Source: Gammaproteobacteria bacterium | GTDB taxonomy: Bacteria; Pseudomonadota; Gammaproteobacteria; Pseudomonadales; Pseudohongiellaceae | Assembly (NCBI GenBank): GCA_021773355.1 | Contig: JAJFKE010000026.1 | Coordinates: 114,358-178,357 of the forward strand | Length of the DNA: 64,000 nucleotides | Direction: 5' to 3' | Made by a program: the position numbers and the translations under genes | In this document: one piece after another, positions 8,758 to 17,224 of the stretch | How the letters are laid out: each line of letters opens with the position of its first letter | How positions within the stretch are numbered: the stretch's first letter is position 1 | The notes under the pieces: model-generated | The model's input: the letters and a program-made list of their open reading frames with translations, nothing else | What the model was told of the DNA's origin: nothing | Database searches by the model: none

Positions 8758-9351
8758 CTAATTTACTCGAGACAGAGAAATACTGGCGAATCCTGAGTTG
8801 TTGCCATAGAAACCGTAACTGTCATTTACGAAAAGGCTTAGCTTGCCGTCACATGTTGCGACGAAGTTGTAACTACCACTAGCTTCATCAAAATTAAGAT
8901 CTGATATTCCTCGTAGACTGCCGCTCTTGCAATTCGCCTGGAACAACATGAGTTCGAACCATTTGTGCTGCCTCGATCGCTTTAGAATTGAGACTGACTC
9001 TAGAGGCATTAGCTTATTGGCAAAGCCGTGCTCATCCAGAGGCGTATTGCGCTCATTTTTATCGATGTAGCCGTCGCGCCAATTACTCAAAAGCCTGATA
9101 TCCAGCTCATATCGGGCGCCGGCCTGCAAACCAAGCTCGGTGTCGAAATTGGCAATATTGGTAAAGAAGTGTACGGTCGCAGATTCACCCGTGGCGAGGA
9201 TGGCACCCTGTTCCGTATCACCCAGTGGCAGCCAGCCGGGAACGGCGCAGGCGCCAAGCAGGAGCATTAGCAGGCCAGCTGCCGGACTTTTAAGACGCCT
9301 GGATAGCTCACTATCCCTTCGATATTCTGTTGCCTTGTCTATTAAGTTCAT
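8758..9351 (-). CDS. Putative lipoprotein of unknown function
   Basis: 197 residues. A basic N-terminus (SELSRRLKS) is followed by a hydrophobic stretch and the lipobox LLLGAC, predicting lipidation at that Cys near residue 35. The mature part is beta-rich; the end CDGKLSLFVNDSYGFYGNN resembles the carbohydrate-binding-like ends seen in many exported proteins, with only two further cysteines (FQANC and ATC) that may form a disulphide. The ATG at 9351 follows GGAG by 8 bases. It lies 28 bases upstream of the CBS gene on the same strand and may be co-transcribed with it. Function unknown. Confidence 0.75.
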   Translation of the reverse strand: MNLIDKATEYRRDSELSRRLKSPAAGLLMLLLGACAVPGWLPLGDTEQGAILATGESATVHFFTNIANFDTELGLQAGARYELDIRLLSNWRDGYIDKNERNTPLDEHGFANKLMPLESVSILKRSRQHKWFELMLFQANCKSGSLRGISDLNFDEASGSYNFVATCDGKLSLFVNDSYGFYGNNSGFASISLSRVN

Positions 9352-9540
9352 CCTGACTGCTCCATCTATCTAACCAGTAGCCGTTCGAATTGGTACTGAT
9401 TGGATTACCATCATACTACTCCGACCCGTGTACGAGCTCAATCGGGGAGAGGGTTAATCTGCTCATTCCTACAGCCAGTGTAAGTGGTATTATTCCTCAG
9501 GTCAGCGTGACAGAGCTAGGTAGAGGTGAAGGGAGGGTTA

Positions 9541-9909
9541 ATGCAGCAGATACAGTGGGATGATTTCTTAAAAGTCGAACTAAGAGTGGGCATTATTACA
9601 GGAGTTGAAGATTTTCCTGAGGCTAGACGACCAGCCTATAAATTACAGGTGGACTTTGGCGCTGAAATTGGCGTAAAAAAGTCCAGCGCTCAAATTACAG
9701 ACCTCTACAGCAGACAGGATCTGTTGGGCAAGCAAGTCATGGCGGTAGTGAATTTTCCGCCGAAACAGATAGGGCCAATCATGTCTGAGTGCCTGGTCAC
9801 GGGGTTTTATGATAAAGACGGTGCCGTTGTATTAGCTGTGCCCGATCCAAGTGTGGGCAAGATCGAAGGAGCGGGAAGCGACGTAGCTAACGGTGAACGC
9901 TTAATTTAA
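9541..9909 (+). CDS. csaA: CsaA-like tRNA-binding domain protein
   Basis: 122 residues from the ATG at 9541, which follows GAAGGGAGGG; a GTG 15 bases upstream lies within that ribosome site and is rejected. The whole chain is a tRNA-binding OB fold: [65 protein letters not shown] and a terminal [19 protein letters not shown]. This matches CsaA, a dimeric tRNA-binding and chaperone-like protein related to the EMAP/MetRS C-terminal domain. It precedes a FecR-domain gene by 40 bases on the same strand, but no functional tie is apparent. Confidence 0.88.
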   Translation: MQQIQWDDFLKVELRVGIITGVEDFPEARRPAYKLQVDFGAEIGVKKSSAQITDLYSRQDLLGKQVMAVVNFPPKQIGPIMSECLVTGFYDKDGAVVLAVPDPSVGKIEGAGSDVANGERLI

Positions 9910-9949
9910 GAGTAAATTTCCACAAAGTGCAAGGAGAAGGGCCAAATAT

Positions 9950-10570
9950 TTGAAAGTTTCGATTCAAAAATGCCTAATTATTTTGCTATCGATAGTGTTA
10001 ATAATTCCACTGGCTCTTGCTCAGTCTGAGATAGTGGCTAGAGTTGTCTCCGCCAGCGGTCGAGTTGAAGTTGAACGAGCGGATGGTAGCCGGGAAACAT
10101 TGCAACGGCGCAGCAACATTTATGTCGGCGACAGCATAGAATCTTTTGCTGACGCTTTTCTTCAATTGAGATTCATCGATTCTGCCATTCTAAGTCTGGG
10201 CAGTGATTCCATGCTCAATGTCAGGAAATACCAATATCAGAATTTGGATTCTGACCGTGTTGAGTTGTATTTGGCTGCAGGTAGCATGCGCACTATTACA
10301 GGCAGCATACAGGGAATGAACTATAGCCTTGTAACTGATGTGGCTACGGTAAAACCTGCTCGCGCTGACTATGAGACTGTTGTGGAGCGCGAGAATTTGC
10401 TTTATTTCGCTGTCTACGATGGAGGAATAAATGTTAGTAATGTCCAGGGTAGCTTGTATCTAGGAGTCGACGCGGATGCGGATTTTGCGAGTGTTGAGAT
10501 TGGCTCAGCGCCCGTAGGATTGATACATCAACCACTCAGCTTGGGCGTTCCCATTGTCAATATAAGATAA
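9950..10570 (+). CDS. Exported FecR-domain protein
   Basis: 206 residues starting at TTG 9950, chosen because AAGGAGAAGG (9931-9940) lies nine bases upstream and the resulting N-terminus is a clean signal peptide (MKVSIQKCLIILLSIVLIIP, then LALAQ). Residues 25-125 are a FecR domain: ARVVSASGRVEVERADGSRE, VGDSIESFADAFLQLRFIDS, LSLGSDSMLNV. FecR domains are beta structures found in sigma regulators and in many periplasmic proteins. There is no transmembrane anti-sigma architecture and no sigma gene adjacent, so this is a periplasmic member of unknown role. Confidence 0.8.
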   Translation: MKVSIQKCLIILLSIVLIIPLALAQSEIVARVVSASGRVEVERADGSRETLQRRSNIYVGDSIESFADAFLQLRFIDSAILSLGSDSMLNVRKYQYQNLDSDRVELYLAAGSMRTITGSIQGMNYSLVTDVATVKPARADYETVVERENLLYFAVYDGGINVSNVQGSLYLGVDADADFASVEIGSAPVGLIHQPLSLGVPIVNIR

Positions 10571-10654
10571 GTTCCTGTAACGCTTAAAATATTAGCCGAG
10601 CTGCTGAATTTTCTGCTATCTTTCCCAGAGCTAAACAACCGTTGAGGATAGCTA

Positions 10655-12247
10655 ATGGACCGCAGAAAGTTCATCCGTAACAGCAGCCTGTTGACCAGCT
10701 CCATGTTAATGCCCTCCATAGCACAGGCCGCAGATAACTGGTCCGGTGGAGCGATTCAGCACCTTATTCCCCTATGTAATCAAGACAGCATCTTGTTGAA
10801 GGTGTCTTTTAGTGAACCTCAAAATAGTCCCTCTCTGGAGATCGGTCAGCGGGTTTTTCCTGGCAGGCAGGCAGATACCCTGGGCCGCTTCTGGACTTTC
10901 GTGGCAAGCCCCCTGGAAAGTAATCAGCAATATGAACTAAGTTTGCAGAATTCTTCTGGCCAGCCCTTTGCGGATTCCTGGCAACTTAAGACTACTCCAG
11001 CCAATGATGAGCCGGCACAGACAATGCGTTTGCTGATTTTTAGCTGTGCCGGCGGGCCAGACAATGCTGTTAGCAGCAGCGGTGCCTGGCGTTATTTGCC
11101 GGTAACTACAAGACAAAGAATATTCCAGCGTGCTCTTTCCTTTTCGCCGGATCTGGCAATTGGTGTGGGTGATCAGGTGTACTGGGATCAGAATGTTGCG
11201 CGTCGTTGGAGCAGAAGTGAACAAGCGCTGAGAGAAAGAGAATTGATCTGGGGCAAATACGGCAGCTTCGATGAAGATCTACCGGTATTTGGTTCAGCTA
11301 ATGAAGCCACCTTGACCGGCTGTTTGGACGAACAGATCGCCTCTCTATACAGCACTAATTTTCGATCTGTCCCTCTAATTCTGACTCAGGATGATCATGA
11401 CTACTTCGAGAACGATGAGGGCACCGATGACATCATGACATTCCCGCCGCGCAATTTCACCTCGCGTTTGGGCAGGGCTTCACAGTCACTCTACTACCCT
11501 GAATTTCTTCCCGATCAAAACAGGCCAGTTCATCTTGCTGGCTCAGCAGCTAATGGTGTTAGTGAAAACTATGGCTCCTATCGCTGGGGATCCTTACTGG
11601 AAATACTGATGTACGACTGCCGTCGATTTATATCCATTGCCGGTCCTAATGCAGTATTTGTAGAAGAGGGCGCAGAGCGTTGGATGGCAGGACGCACAGC
11701 AGATGAGGACAGCACCCGCCATCTGATTCATCTTCCTTCCACACCGTTTGGCTGGACCGCCGGTAAGTGGGGTGAGTGGTATCCAGACTATTTGCAGCCT
11801 AACGGTCAGCTAGGCATTGAGAATCCAAAACCCTATTGGCAGAGCGGGTGGTTTTCCCAGCATCAGCGAATCCTGTCTTCTTTGGCCGATCAGGACCAGC
11901 GTATACCGTTGATTATCTCTGGAGACCTGCATGCCATAGGGTCTGGCTTGATAAACCGTAGTGGCGAACTGAATTTTGAGAATCCAATCCATACACTGCT
12001 GGCAGGTCCTGTTGGTACTGGCACTGGTTGGCCTAGTTCTGCCAGAGGGATCGGATCAACCGTTCCCATTGATATGGAAGTCGAAGAACGTGTGCATCCG
12101 ATGGAGAAAAATGGTTTTTCGATTCTGGATATTGATAGCGATAGTATCCAGGTGCAACAGTTTGCCTGGTTGCCAGAAGATGGTCTCGACGCAATAGATT
12201 CCTTACAGCCATTTTCGAGTTTTCGTTTGAATCGGGGAACGATTTAA
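10655..12247 (+). CDS. PhoD-like metallophosphatase, Tat signal
   Basis: 530 residues. The N-terminus MDRRKFIRNSS with a short hydrophobic stretch ending SIAQA looks like a Tat signal. Metal-binding blocks of the PhoD/metallophosphatase fold are present: FSCAGGPDN, IGVGDQVYWD, LTQDDHDYFENDE and ISGDLHAIGSG. PhoD-type enzymes are periplasmic phosphodiesterases/alkaline phosphatases with Fe/Ca centres; the actual substrate is unknown. It follows the FecR gene by 84 bases and precedes a small membrane protein by 30 bases on the same strand. There is no pho-box that I can identify. Confidence 0.85.
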   Translation: MDRRKFIRNSSLLTSSMLMPSIAQAADNWSGGAIQHLIPLCNQDSILLKVSFSEPQNSPSLEIGQRVFPGRQADTLGRFWTFVASPLESNQQYELSLQNSSGQPFADSWQLKTTPANDEPAQTMRLLIFSCAGGPDNAVSSSGAWRYLPVTTRQRIFQRALSFSPDLAIGVGDQVYWDQNVARRWSRSEQALRERELIWGKYGSFDEDLPVFGSANEATLTGCLDEQIASLYSTNFRSVPLILTQDDHDYFENDEGTDDIMTFPPRNFTSRLGRASQSLYYPEFLPDQNRPVHLAGSAANGVSENYGSYRWGSLLEILMYDCRRFISIAGPNAVFVEEGAERWMAGRTADEDSTRHLIHLPSTPFGWTAGKWGEWYPDYLQPNGQLGIENPKPYWQSGWFSQHQRILSSLADQDQRIPLIISGDLHAIGSGLINRSGELNFENPIHTLLAGPVGTGTGWPSSARGIGSTVPIDMEVEERVHPMEKNGFSILDIDSDSIQVQQFAWLPEDGLDAIDSLQPFSSFRLNRGTI

Positions 12248-12277
12248 ATTCAGCTTACAGAGAGTGAGGTGAAGAAT

Positions 12278-12682
12278 ATGAATAGGGCGCTCAGAAATGT
12301 TCTGGGGATTATTCTTGGCGTGGTTGTTGGTGGGGTAGTCAACATGGGTCTGATTTTAGTAGCTCCCATGATAATTGCGCCACCTGCCGGTGTCGACATG
12401 TCCGATCTTGAAAGCATGAGAGCAGGTATGCATTTGTTTGCGCCGCAGCATTTTGCTGGTCCCGTCCTGGCGCATGCCCTCGGAACCTTCGTAGGCGTTT
12501 TGGTCGCCTATTGCCTGGTAGCCTCACACAAGCTGTTGGCAGTTTATTTCGTTGGCGTGTTTTATCTCGTCGGTGGTATTGCTGCCGCCACAATGATCCC
12601 GGCTCCTGCGTGGTTTATTGCTAGCCTATATTCCAATGGCCTGGTTAGCGATGAGACTAGGCTCCAGCAAGTTTCAGTCTAA
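12278..12682 (+). CDS. Small membrane protein of unknown function
   Basis: 134 residues from ATG 12278, with GAGTGAGG as ribosome site; a GTG nine bases upstream is too close to it. Three hydrophobic segments are visible: LGIILGVVVGGVVNMGLILV, FAGPVLAHALGTFVGVLVAY and AVYFVGVFYLVGGIAAATMI. Glycines in the first two are spaced for helix packing. I recognise no named family. It is 30 bases after the PhoD-like gene and probably in the same transcript. Confidence 0.72.
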   Translation: MNRALRNVLGIILGVVVGGVVNMGLILVAPMIIAPPAGVDMSDLESMRAGMHLFAPQHFAGPVLAHALGTFVGVLVAYCLVASHKLLAVYFVGVFYLVGGIAAATMIPAPAWFIASLYSNGLVSDETRLQQVSV

Positions 12683-12720
12683 TCCCTAATTCTTTCTCAA
12701 TTTATTAGTTTTGCTTTCTC

Positions 12721-12737
12721 CTGACACTTTCTGTCAG
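12721..12737. repeat. Short inverted repeat upstream of the GST gene
   Basis: CTGACA, five bases, TGTCAG: a perfect 6-bp inverted repeat about 95 bases before the glutathione S-transferase start. It could be an operator or a weak hairpin; nothing links it to a known regulator. Confidence 0.3.
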
Positions 12738-12831
12738 TGACCTCAGTTAGAGTTTGCGGCGACACTGGGGTGAAATAACAAAGATTCCGGTGGATACACG
12801 TATTTACCAACTACCGACAGGAGTAAAAAAC

Positions 12832-13458
12832 ATGGCTGAAATTACTTTTTACAGCAATCCACAGTCCCGCGGACTCATCGTACATTGGTTATTGGAGGAA
12901 TTGGGTGTTCCCTATGAAACCCAGTGGATTGACTATGGGGAACAGATGAAAGGAGCCGAGTATCTAGCGATAAATCCAATGGGAAAAGTACCTGCCATTC
13001 GACACAATTCTGCGGTGGTGACAGAAGCGGCAGCTATTTGCATTTATCTGGCAGTCAGTTATCCAGAGAAGGGTTTAATCCCCTCCGTTGGTGATCCTAA
13101 ACTGGCGGATTTTTACCGTTGGATGCTGTTTGCTGCCGGACCTGTGGAAATGGCCATTACGGCGCATTCTTTCGGGTGGGAGATCGCCGAAGAAAGACGA
13201 GGTCAGTTGGGTTTCGGCAATCACGAAGATACGTTGGCGGCATTGGAGATAGCAATAGCAGATCGGTCCTTTATCTGTGGTGACAAATTCTCTGCGGTTG
13301 ACGTCTATTTTGGATCCAGTTTGCAATGGGGCATGCTGTTCGGAGCTATTGAAAAACGTGCGAGCTTCGAGGAGTATGTCAATAGGTTGCAAGCCAGACC
13401 GGCAGCGCAACGTTCCGTTAAAATAAACGAAGATCGCGTCAAGAGCCTGACAAACTAA
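12832..13458 (+). CDS. Glutathione S-transferase family protein
   Basis: 208 residues from ATG 12832, preceded by GACAGGAG. Residues 1-80 are the thioredoxin-like N-domain (ITFYSNPQSRGLIVHWLLEE, NPMGKVPAI with the cis-proline, VVTEAAAICIYLA with the Glu that contacts glutathione). The helical C-domain includes FICGDKFSAVDVYFGSSLQW, with the structural N-cap box. It would conjugate glutathione to, or reduce, electrophilic compounds in the cytosol. The GST subclass cannot be fixed. The next gene (DUF3291) starts 51 bases downstream. Confidence 0.9.
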   Translation: MAEITFYSNPQSRGLIVHWLLEELGVPYETQWIDYGEQMKGAEYLAINPMGKVPAIRHNSAVVTEAAAICIYLAVSYPEKGLIPSVGDPKLADFYRWMLFAAGPVEMAITAHSFGWEIAEERRGQLGFGNHEDTLAALEIAIADRSFICGDKFSAVDVYFGSSLQWGMLFGAIEKRASFEEYVNRLQARPAAQRSVKINEDRVKSLTN

Positions 13459-13509
13459 CAAGGGACCTGCCATCTACCAGTTTGGAAGTAAAATTAGGGA
13501 GCTTTTCTA

Positions 13510-14016
13510 ATGCACAATTGGCAACTCGCCCAACTAAATATTGCACATATGCTGGCTCCGGCAGACTCTGCCCAGCTCGCTGACTTTTTCGCCAATCTGG
13601 ATCGTATCAATGCCCTGGCTGACACTGCGCCGGGGTTCATTTGGCGACTACAGGACGATAGCGGCAGTTCCACCAGTTTTCGGCCCTTTGGAGACGATGT
13701 GCTGGTAAATATGTCGATCTGGCGTGATCTGCAATCGCTACACGACTTTGTATACCGCTCGGCCCATATCGAAATTATGGCGAGGCGCAAACAATGGTTC
13801 GAACATCTATCCGAAGCCTACTCAGTTCTGTGGTGGGTTGCTGAGGGGTCTATTCCCTCGATGGGTCAAGCTCAACAGAAATTAGCTTTGCTAAAGAAGC
13901 TCGGGCCAACCGAAAACGCATTTACATTCAAGAAGGCATTCGCCGCGCCTGATCAGTTGGCAAAGCAAGACCCTTCGCTTACTGTGCAGTATGACGACAG
14001 CTGTCCAGCTACCTGA
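13510..14016 (+). CDS. DUF3291 family protein
   Basis: 168 residues with the DUF3291 pattern: LAQLNIAHMLAPADSAQLADFF, GFIWRLQDDSG, LVNMSIWRDLQSLHDFVYRSAH and QWFEHLSEAYSVLWWVAEG. These are small cytosolic proteins with a ferredoxin-like alpha/beta fold related to antibiotic-biosynthesis monooxygenases; their function is unknown. It stands between a GST and a glyoxalase-fold protein, which hints at a small detoxification group. Its end overlaps the longest reading of the next gene. Confidence 0.82.
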   Translation: MHNWQLAQLNIAHMLAPADSAQLADFFANLDRINALADTAPGFIWRLQDDSGSSTSFRPFGDDVLVNMSIWRDLQSLHDFVYRSAHIEIMARRKQWFEHLSEAYSVLWWVAEGSIPSMGQAQQKLALLKKLGPTENAFTFKKAFAAPDQLAKQDPSLTVQYDDSCPAT

Positions 14017-14035
14017 TTTCGCAGAAGGAAAAATC

Positions 14036-14413
14036 GTGCATAAGAGCAAACTCGCTGGATTCATCATCGATTGCAACACCGAGGCGCTGGATGAGGCAGC
14101 AGAATTTTGGTCGCGAGCCTTGGGAATGGACATTGAGCGTCTTCCGGCCGAGGAAGGAGGGAAATATGTGCGCCTCATGGATAAGGCTGGTGATCTGCAT
14201 ATTGAAGTGCAAAAGGTAGAACACCAGAGCCGGGTCCATTTAGATATTGAAACAGACGATATCGAAGCAGAGGTGAATAGACTCACTAAGCTAGGTGCTG
14301 TTGAAATCAGCCGGGTCAGCAGTTGGTGCGTGATGCAGGCACCGACCGGGCAACGGTTCTGCATTGTTCGCAAATGCACAGAAAATTTTGAGAACAATGC
14401 CCGTCAGTGGTAA
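14036..14413 (+). CDS. Glyoxalase/VOC-fold protein
   Basis: 125 residues from GTG 14036, favoured because AGAAGGA stands just upstream and the family domain begins at once (KLAGFIIDCNTEALDEAAEFWSRALGM). An ATG at 13991 would add 15 residues and overlap the DUF3291 gene. The VOC fold shows YVRLMDKAGDLHIEVQKVE, VHLDIETDDIEAEVNRL and the closing APTGQRFCIVR. Such proteins are metal-dependent dioxygenases, isomerases or resistance proteins; the usual metal ligands are only partly conserved, so the reaction is open. Confidence 0.82.
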   Translation: MHKSKLAGFIIDCNTEALDEAAEFWSRALGMDIERLPAEEGGKYVRLMDKAGDLHIEVQKVEHQSRVHLDIETDDIEAEVNRLTKLGAVEISRVSSWCVMQAPTGQRFCIVRKCTENFENNARQW

Positions 14414-14450
14414 AACAACTCTTCGCCGAGACGAAACTGGGAGATAAACA

Positions 14451-15437
14451 ATGATAAGAACTTCCCGCAGCAGCATCCTGCCGTTTTTTGTAGGGCTGCT
14501 ATTACTTAATAGCGCCTATGGGCAAACCTACCAGCCTCCACGCACTGAAAATGGCCTTCCTGACCTGCAGGGAACCTGGAGCAATGCTTCCATTACTACG
14601 CTTGAGCGTAATGCGCGGTATGAAAATCTGGTGCTAAGCGATGATGAAGTCATTCGAGCCACCAACGATCACCCACAAAATGTGCGCCTGGCAACCGATG
14701 ACAATATGGTCGCCGGTCAGCTGCCAGATGGCAGTGATTTGCCCCGAGGTAGAGGTTATAACGCTTTCTGGATAGATCCGGGCACCAAGTTCGGAACGAT
14801 TAATGGCGAACATCGAACTTCCTGGATAATCGATCCAGCGGATGGACGGATTCCCTACAATGAGAATGGGCTGGCACGTAGAGCAGCACTGCGTGAGAAA
14901 AACTCAAGCTTCGATGGTCCCGAGACTCGCCCCCTGGCTGAACGCTGCATAAGTACCGGCCTTAGAACCGGGCCGCCAATGATCAATGGTCTTTACAACA
15001 ATAACTATGAAATTGTGCAGACCAGGGACTACATCGTGCTTAGAACTGAAATGATTAGCCATGCCCGCATCGTGCCCATTAATAGTTCACACAAGATGGC
15101 AGCACTTTCGCCAATGTTTGGCGAATCCGTCGGCCATTGGGAGGGTGACACCCTGGTGGTTGAAACAACCAACTTCAGTCCTATGCAGCAAGAGGCGGCA
15201 GTAAGTCTCACTTCTACGGGTCGCGTCGTGGAAAAATTCACCAGGGTTTCCAATGACCAGATTGTCTATGAATTCACGGTTGACGATCCCACTTACTACT
15301 CGCAAGCCTGGCATGGAGAACTAAGTTTTTTGGCAACTCAGAGCAAAGTCTATGAATTTGCCTGCCATGAGGGAAACTATGCCATGAGCGGGATTCTGGC
15401 TGGAGCACGCAGAGCAGAGCACGACGAACAGCAATAA
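14451..15437 (+). CDS. Exported protein with PDLQGTW motif, unknown function
   Basis: 328 residues with a signal peptide (SILPFFVGLLLLNSAYG before QTY). The mature start NGLPDLQGTWSNASITTLER and the later blocks ERCISTGLRTGPPM, NNNYEIVQTRDYIVL and GHWEGDTLVVETTNF define a common exported family in Acidobacteria and marine gammaproteobacteria with no known function. Two cysteines (ERC and FAC) may pair. It is 18 bases upstream of the metallo-beta-lactamase-fold gene's ATG, so the two are probably one operon. Confidence 0.78.
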   Translation: MIRTSRSSILPFFVGLLLLNSAYGQTYQPPRTENGLPDLQGTWSNASITTLERNARYENLVLSDDEVIRATNDHPQNVRLATDDNMVAGQLPDGSDLPRGRGYNAFWIDPGTKFGTINGEHRTSWIIDPADGRIPYNENGLARRAALREKNSSFDGPETRPLAERCISTGLRTGPPMINGLYNNNYEIVQTRDYIVLRTEMISHARIVPINSSHKMAALSPMFGESVGHWEGDTLVVETTNFSPMQQEAAVSLTSTGRVVEKFTRVSNDQIVYEFTVDDPTYYSQAWHGELSFLATQSKVYEFACHEGNYAMSGILAGARRAEHDEQQ

Positions 15438-15455
15438 TTAATGAGGATTCTAACT

Positions 15456-16304
15456 ATGTTGAAATTAAAAACAGTTTTCCTTAGCAGCTTATTTCTAGTT
15501 CTTGGTATGACATCCGCGCAAGCACAGAACCGCTTGACCATCGAGCAGGTCAAACAAGGTCTGTATATGATCGTCGGTCCCGGCGGCAATGTTGGCGTTC
15601 GGGTCACCTCCGAGGGGGTCATTCTGATCGACGACAAATTTCCTCAGGATTTTGAGGAAATAGAATCATTGGTAGCCAGTGTTAGTGACTTACCAGTCAA
15701 GTACGTAATCAACACCCACCATCACGGTGATCATTCCGGTGGTAATCAGGGATATATAAAGATCGCAGAAATCATAGCGCATCAGAACGCGCGGGATAAT
15801 ATGTTGCGCGGTGACCAGGAGGCGCCGCCACGATTGGTATTTACGGATCAGACCGCTGTGTATCTAGGTGGTGCCGAGGTACGAGCTTTTTATATGGGGC
15901 GAGGCCATACCAATGGTGATGCAGTTGTGTATTTCCCTGATTTGAAAACCGTACATGGCGGAGATTTGCTGCATGGTACAGCGCCTTTTATCGACTACGC
16001 AAATGGCGGCAGCAGTCGTGGTTGGGTGAGTACAATCAATAAATTGCTGTCATTGGATTTTGATACCGCGATTCCTGGACATGGCAGCCTGATGGACCGT
16101 AGAGACGTGCTTGACTTTCGCAATCAGATGGAAGCAGCGCGTGAGCATATGGCCGAATTGATACGCTCTGGCCTGCAAAGGGAAGACGCCGCCGAGGCTA
16201 TTGTCAGTCGTGATTTAAGTTGGACTCAGGCCGCCGAAGGTTTGTTTATGAATAGAAGCATTCCTGGCTTGTATGATGAAATTTCGGCTGAGATCGAATT
16301 GTAG
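15456..16304 (+). CDS. Exported metallo-beta-lactamase-fold hydrolase
   Basis: 282 residues from ATG 15456, nine bases after GAGG; an ATG 15 bases earlier includes that ribosome site. It has a signal peptide ending TSAQAQ. The metal motif is complete: NTHHHGDHSGGNQ (HxHxDH), then GRGHTNGDAVVYFP, VHGGDLLHG and IPGHGS. It would be a periplasmic Zn-dependent hydrolase of the broad MBL superfamily (lactonase, lactamase-like or esterase); the loop set does not identify the substrate. It is grouped with other exported hydrolases. Confidence 0.88.
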   Translation: MLKLKTVFLSSLFLVLGMTSAQAQNRLTIEQVKQGLYMIVGPGGNVGVRVTSEGVILIDDKFPQDFEEIESLVASVSDLPVKYVINTHHHGDHSGGNQGYIKIAEIIAHQNARDNMLRGDQEAPPRLVFTDQTAVYLGGAEVRAFYMGRGHTNGDAVVYFPDLKTVHGGDLLHGTAPFIDYANGGSSRGWVSTINKLLSLDFDTAIPGHGSLMDRRDVLDFRNQMEAAREHMAELIRSGLQREDAAEAIVSRDLSWTQAAEGLFMNRSIPGLYDEISAEIEL

Positions 16305-16352
16305 AGAAGGCAATTTCTTAGCGCGTACCAATCTAACTGGGGGATGGTATAG

Positions 16353-16748
16353 GTGGGTGAGACGGATCTGGATAAATTGCTGGCGCTGATGCAGCCTACC
16401 TTGCTACCCGGTGAGTTTGTTTTTTGCACTGCAAAAGACTTGATCTATGGCGATTTGGCGGAATTGCGTCCGATTGCTTCCTATCAGGAAGAAGAAGGAC
16501 TGAGTCTAATATTGAATAAGGCGGACGCCGATAGAGCCGGGTTAGACTATAACTCGGTATTCAAGGCAATTACTCTATCTGTTCACTCAAGTCTGGATGC
16601 GGTGGGGTTTACCGCGGCTGTTGCGGGAAAACTGGCGAGCAATGGAATCAGCGCCAATGTTGTGGCGGCACGTTTTCACGATCATCTTTTTGTTCCCAGG
16701 GATCGCGCCGAATTCGCGCTCCAGCTTCTTACAGAAATTCAGACTTAG
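16353..16748 (+). CDS. ACT-domain protein
   Basis: 131 residues beginning at GTG 16353. It carries two ACT-like halves: LPGEFVFCTAKDLIYGDLAE, PIASYQEEEGLSLIL and, in the second, ITLSVHSSLDAVGFTAAVAG followed by NGISANVVAARFHDHLFV. This matches the small bacterial ACT_3/ACT_7 family of unknown ligand, likely amino-acid binding. The start is supported by the family N-terminus; GGGGGATGG further upstream is a possible ribosome site. It is 48 bases after the MBL-fold gene and may be read through from it. Confidence 0.83.
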   Translation: MGETDLDKLLALMQPTLLPGEFVFCTAKDLIYGDLAELRPIASYQEEEGLSLILNKADADRAGLDYNSVFKAITLSVHSSLDAVGFTAAVAGKLASNGISANVVAARFHDHLFVPRDRAEFALQLLTEIQT

Positions 16749-16856
16749 TCATCGTTAGAAGGCCTGCTCCCGCCTTGGCTAAGCATCTGTTTCATTCGGT
16801 ACTGGTAGTGATCCCCTGTGCATGGCTGTAGGTCATAATTCTGGGTTATAGTTTGT

Positions 16857-17120
16857 AAGGACCCTCTGACTAACTCCAAACTGCCTCTGGCTTTTGGCTT
16901 GTTCCGAGGTTGAGGCGTCTCTTTGAAGGCATGCGTCGGCCTGTCGAGAAGAGACAAGGAAAAGATCGGGGCAAGCTGGTGCCCCGAAGGGCGCGGCCTG
17001 CAGCGCCCATCTTCGTCGTTGCCATTCTTGCTAAGGGAGTGACCATTAGCGGCAAACGGCGTCTAGAATCTGTACGCTGCAGGCCACGCAGAGGTGTTGG
17101 AGTTAATCAGAGGGTCCCTT
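16857..17120. repeat. 264-bp inverted-repeat-bounded structured element
   Basis: The left end (16857-16879) and right end (17097-17120) are inverted copies: 22 of 23 bases match with one single-base gap, around GACCCTCTGAYTAACTCCAA. Inside are further hairpins: GTCTCTT/AAGAGAC (917-923 with 949-955 of 16xxx), CGGGGCA/TGCCCCG (16967-16973 with 16980-16986) and GGGCGC/GCGCCC (16989-16994 with 17003-17008). The interior looks richer in G+C than its surroundings. It has no convincing gene. It fits a non-autonomous mobile element (MITE-like) or a structured RNA with a long closing stem. I see no target-site duplication. 16749-16856 and 17121-17224 hold nothing else recognisable. Confidence 0.6.
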
Positions 17121-17224
17121 GCTCGACACCGATGTCCGGCGTTGATAAGGTGACTAAAGCTGCGTACTACAGCGCTCTGAGCCCTGGCTACACCTATCCA
17201 AATTTTAAGATGAGGCTATCCAAT

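Noticed and set aside
13891-14397. 168-residue open frame opposite DUF3291 and glyoxalase-fold genes
   Set aside because: Spans the junction of two well-supported genes on the other strand and resembles nothing.
16910-17224. Upstream extension of the penicillin-acylase frame by 105 codons
   Set aside because: The stretch lies mostly in the inverted-repeat element, is Arg/Pro-rich without family similarity, and would bury the signal peptide that starts at 17225.
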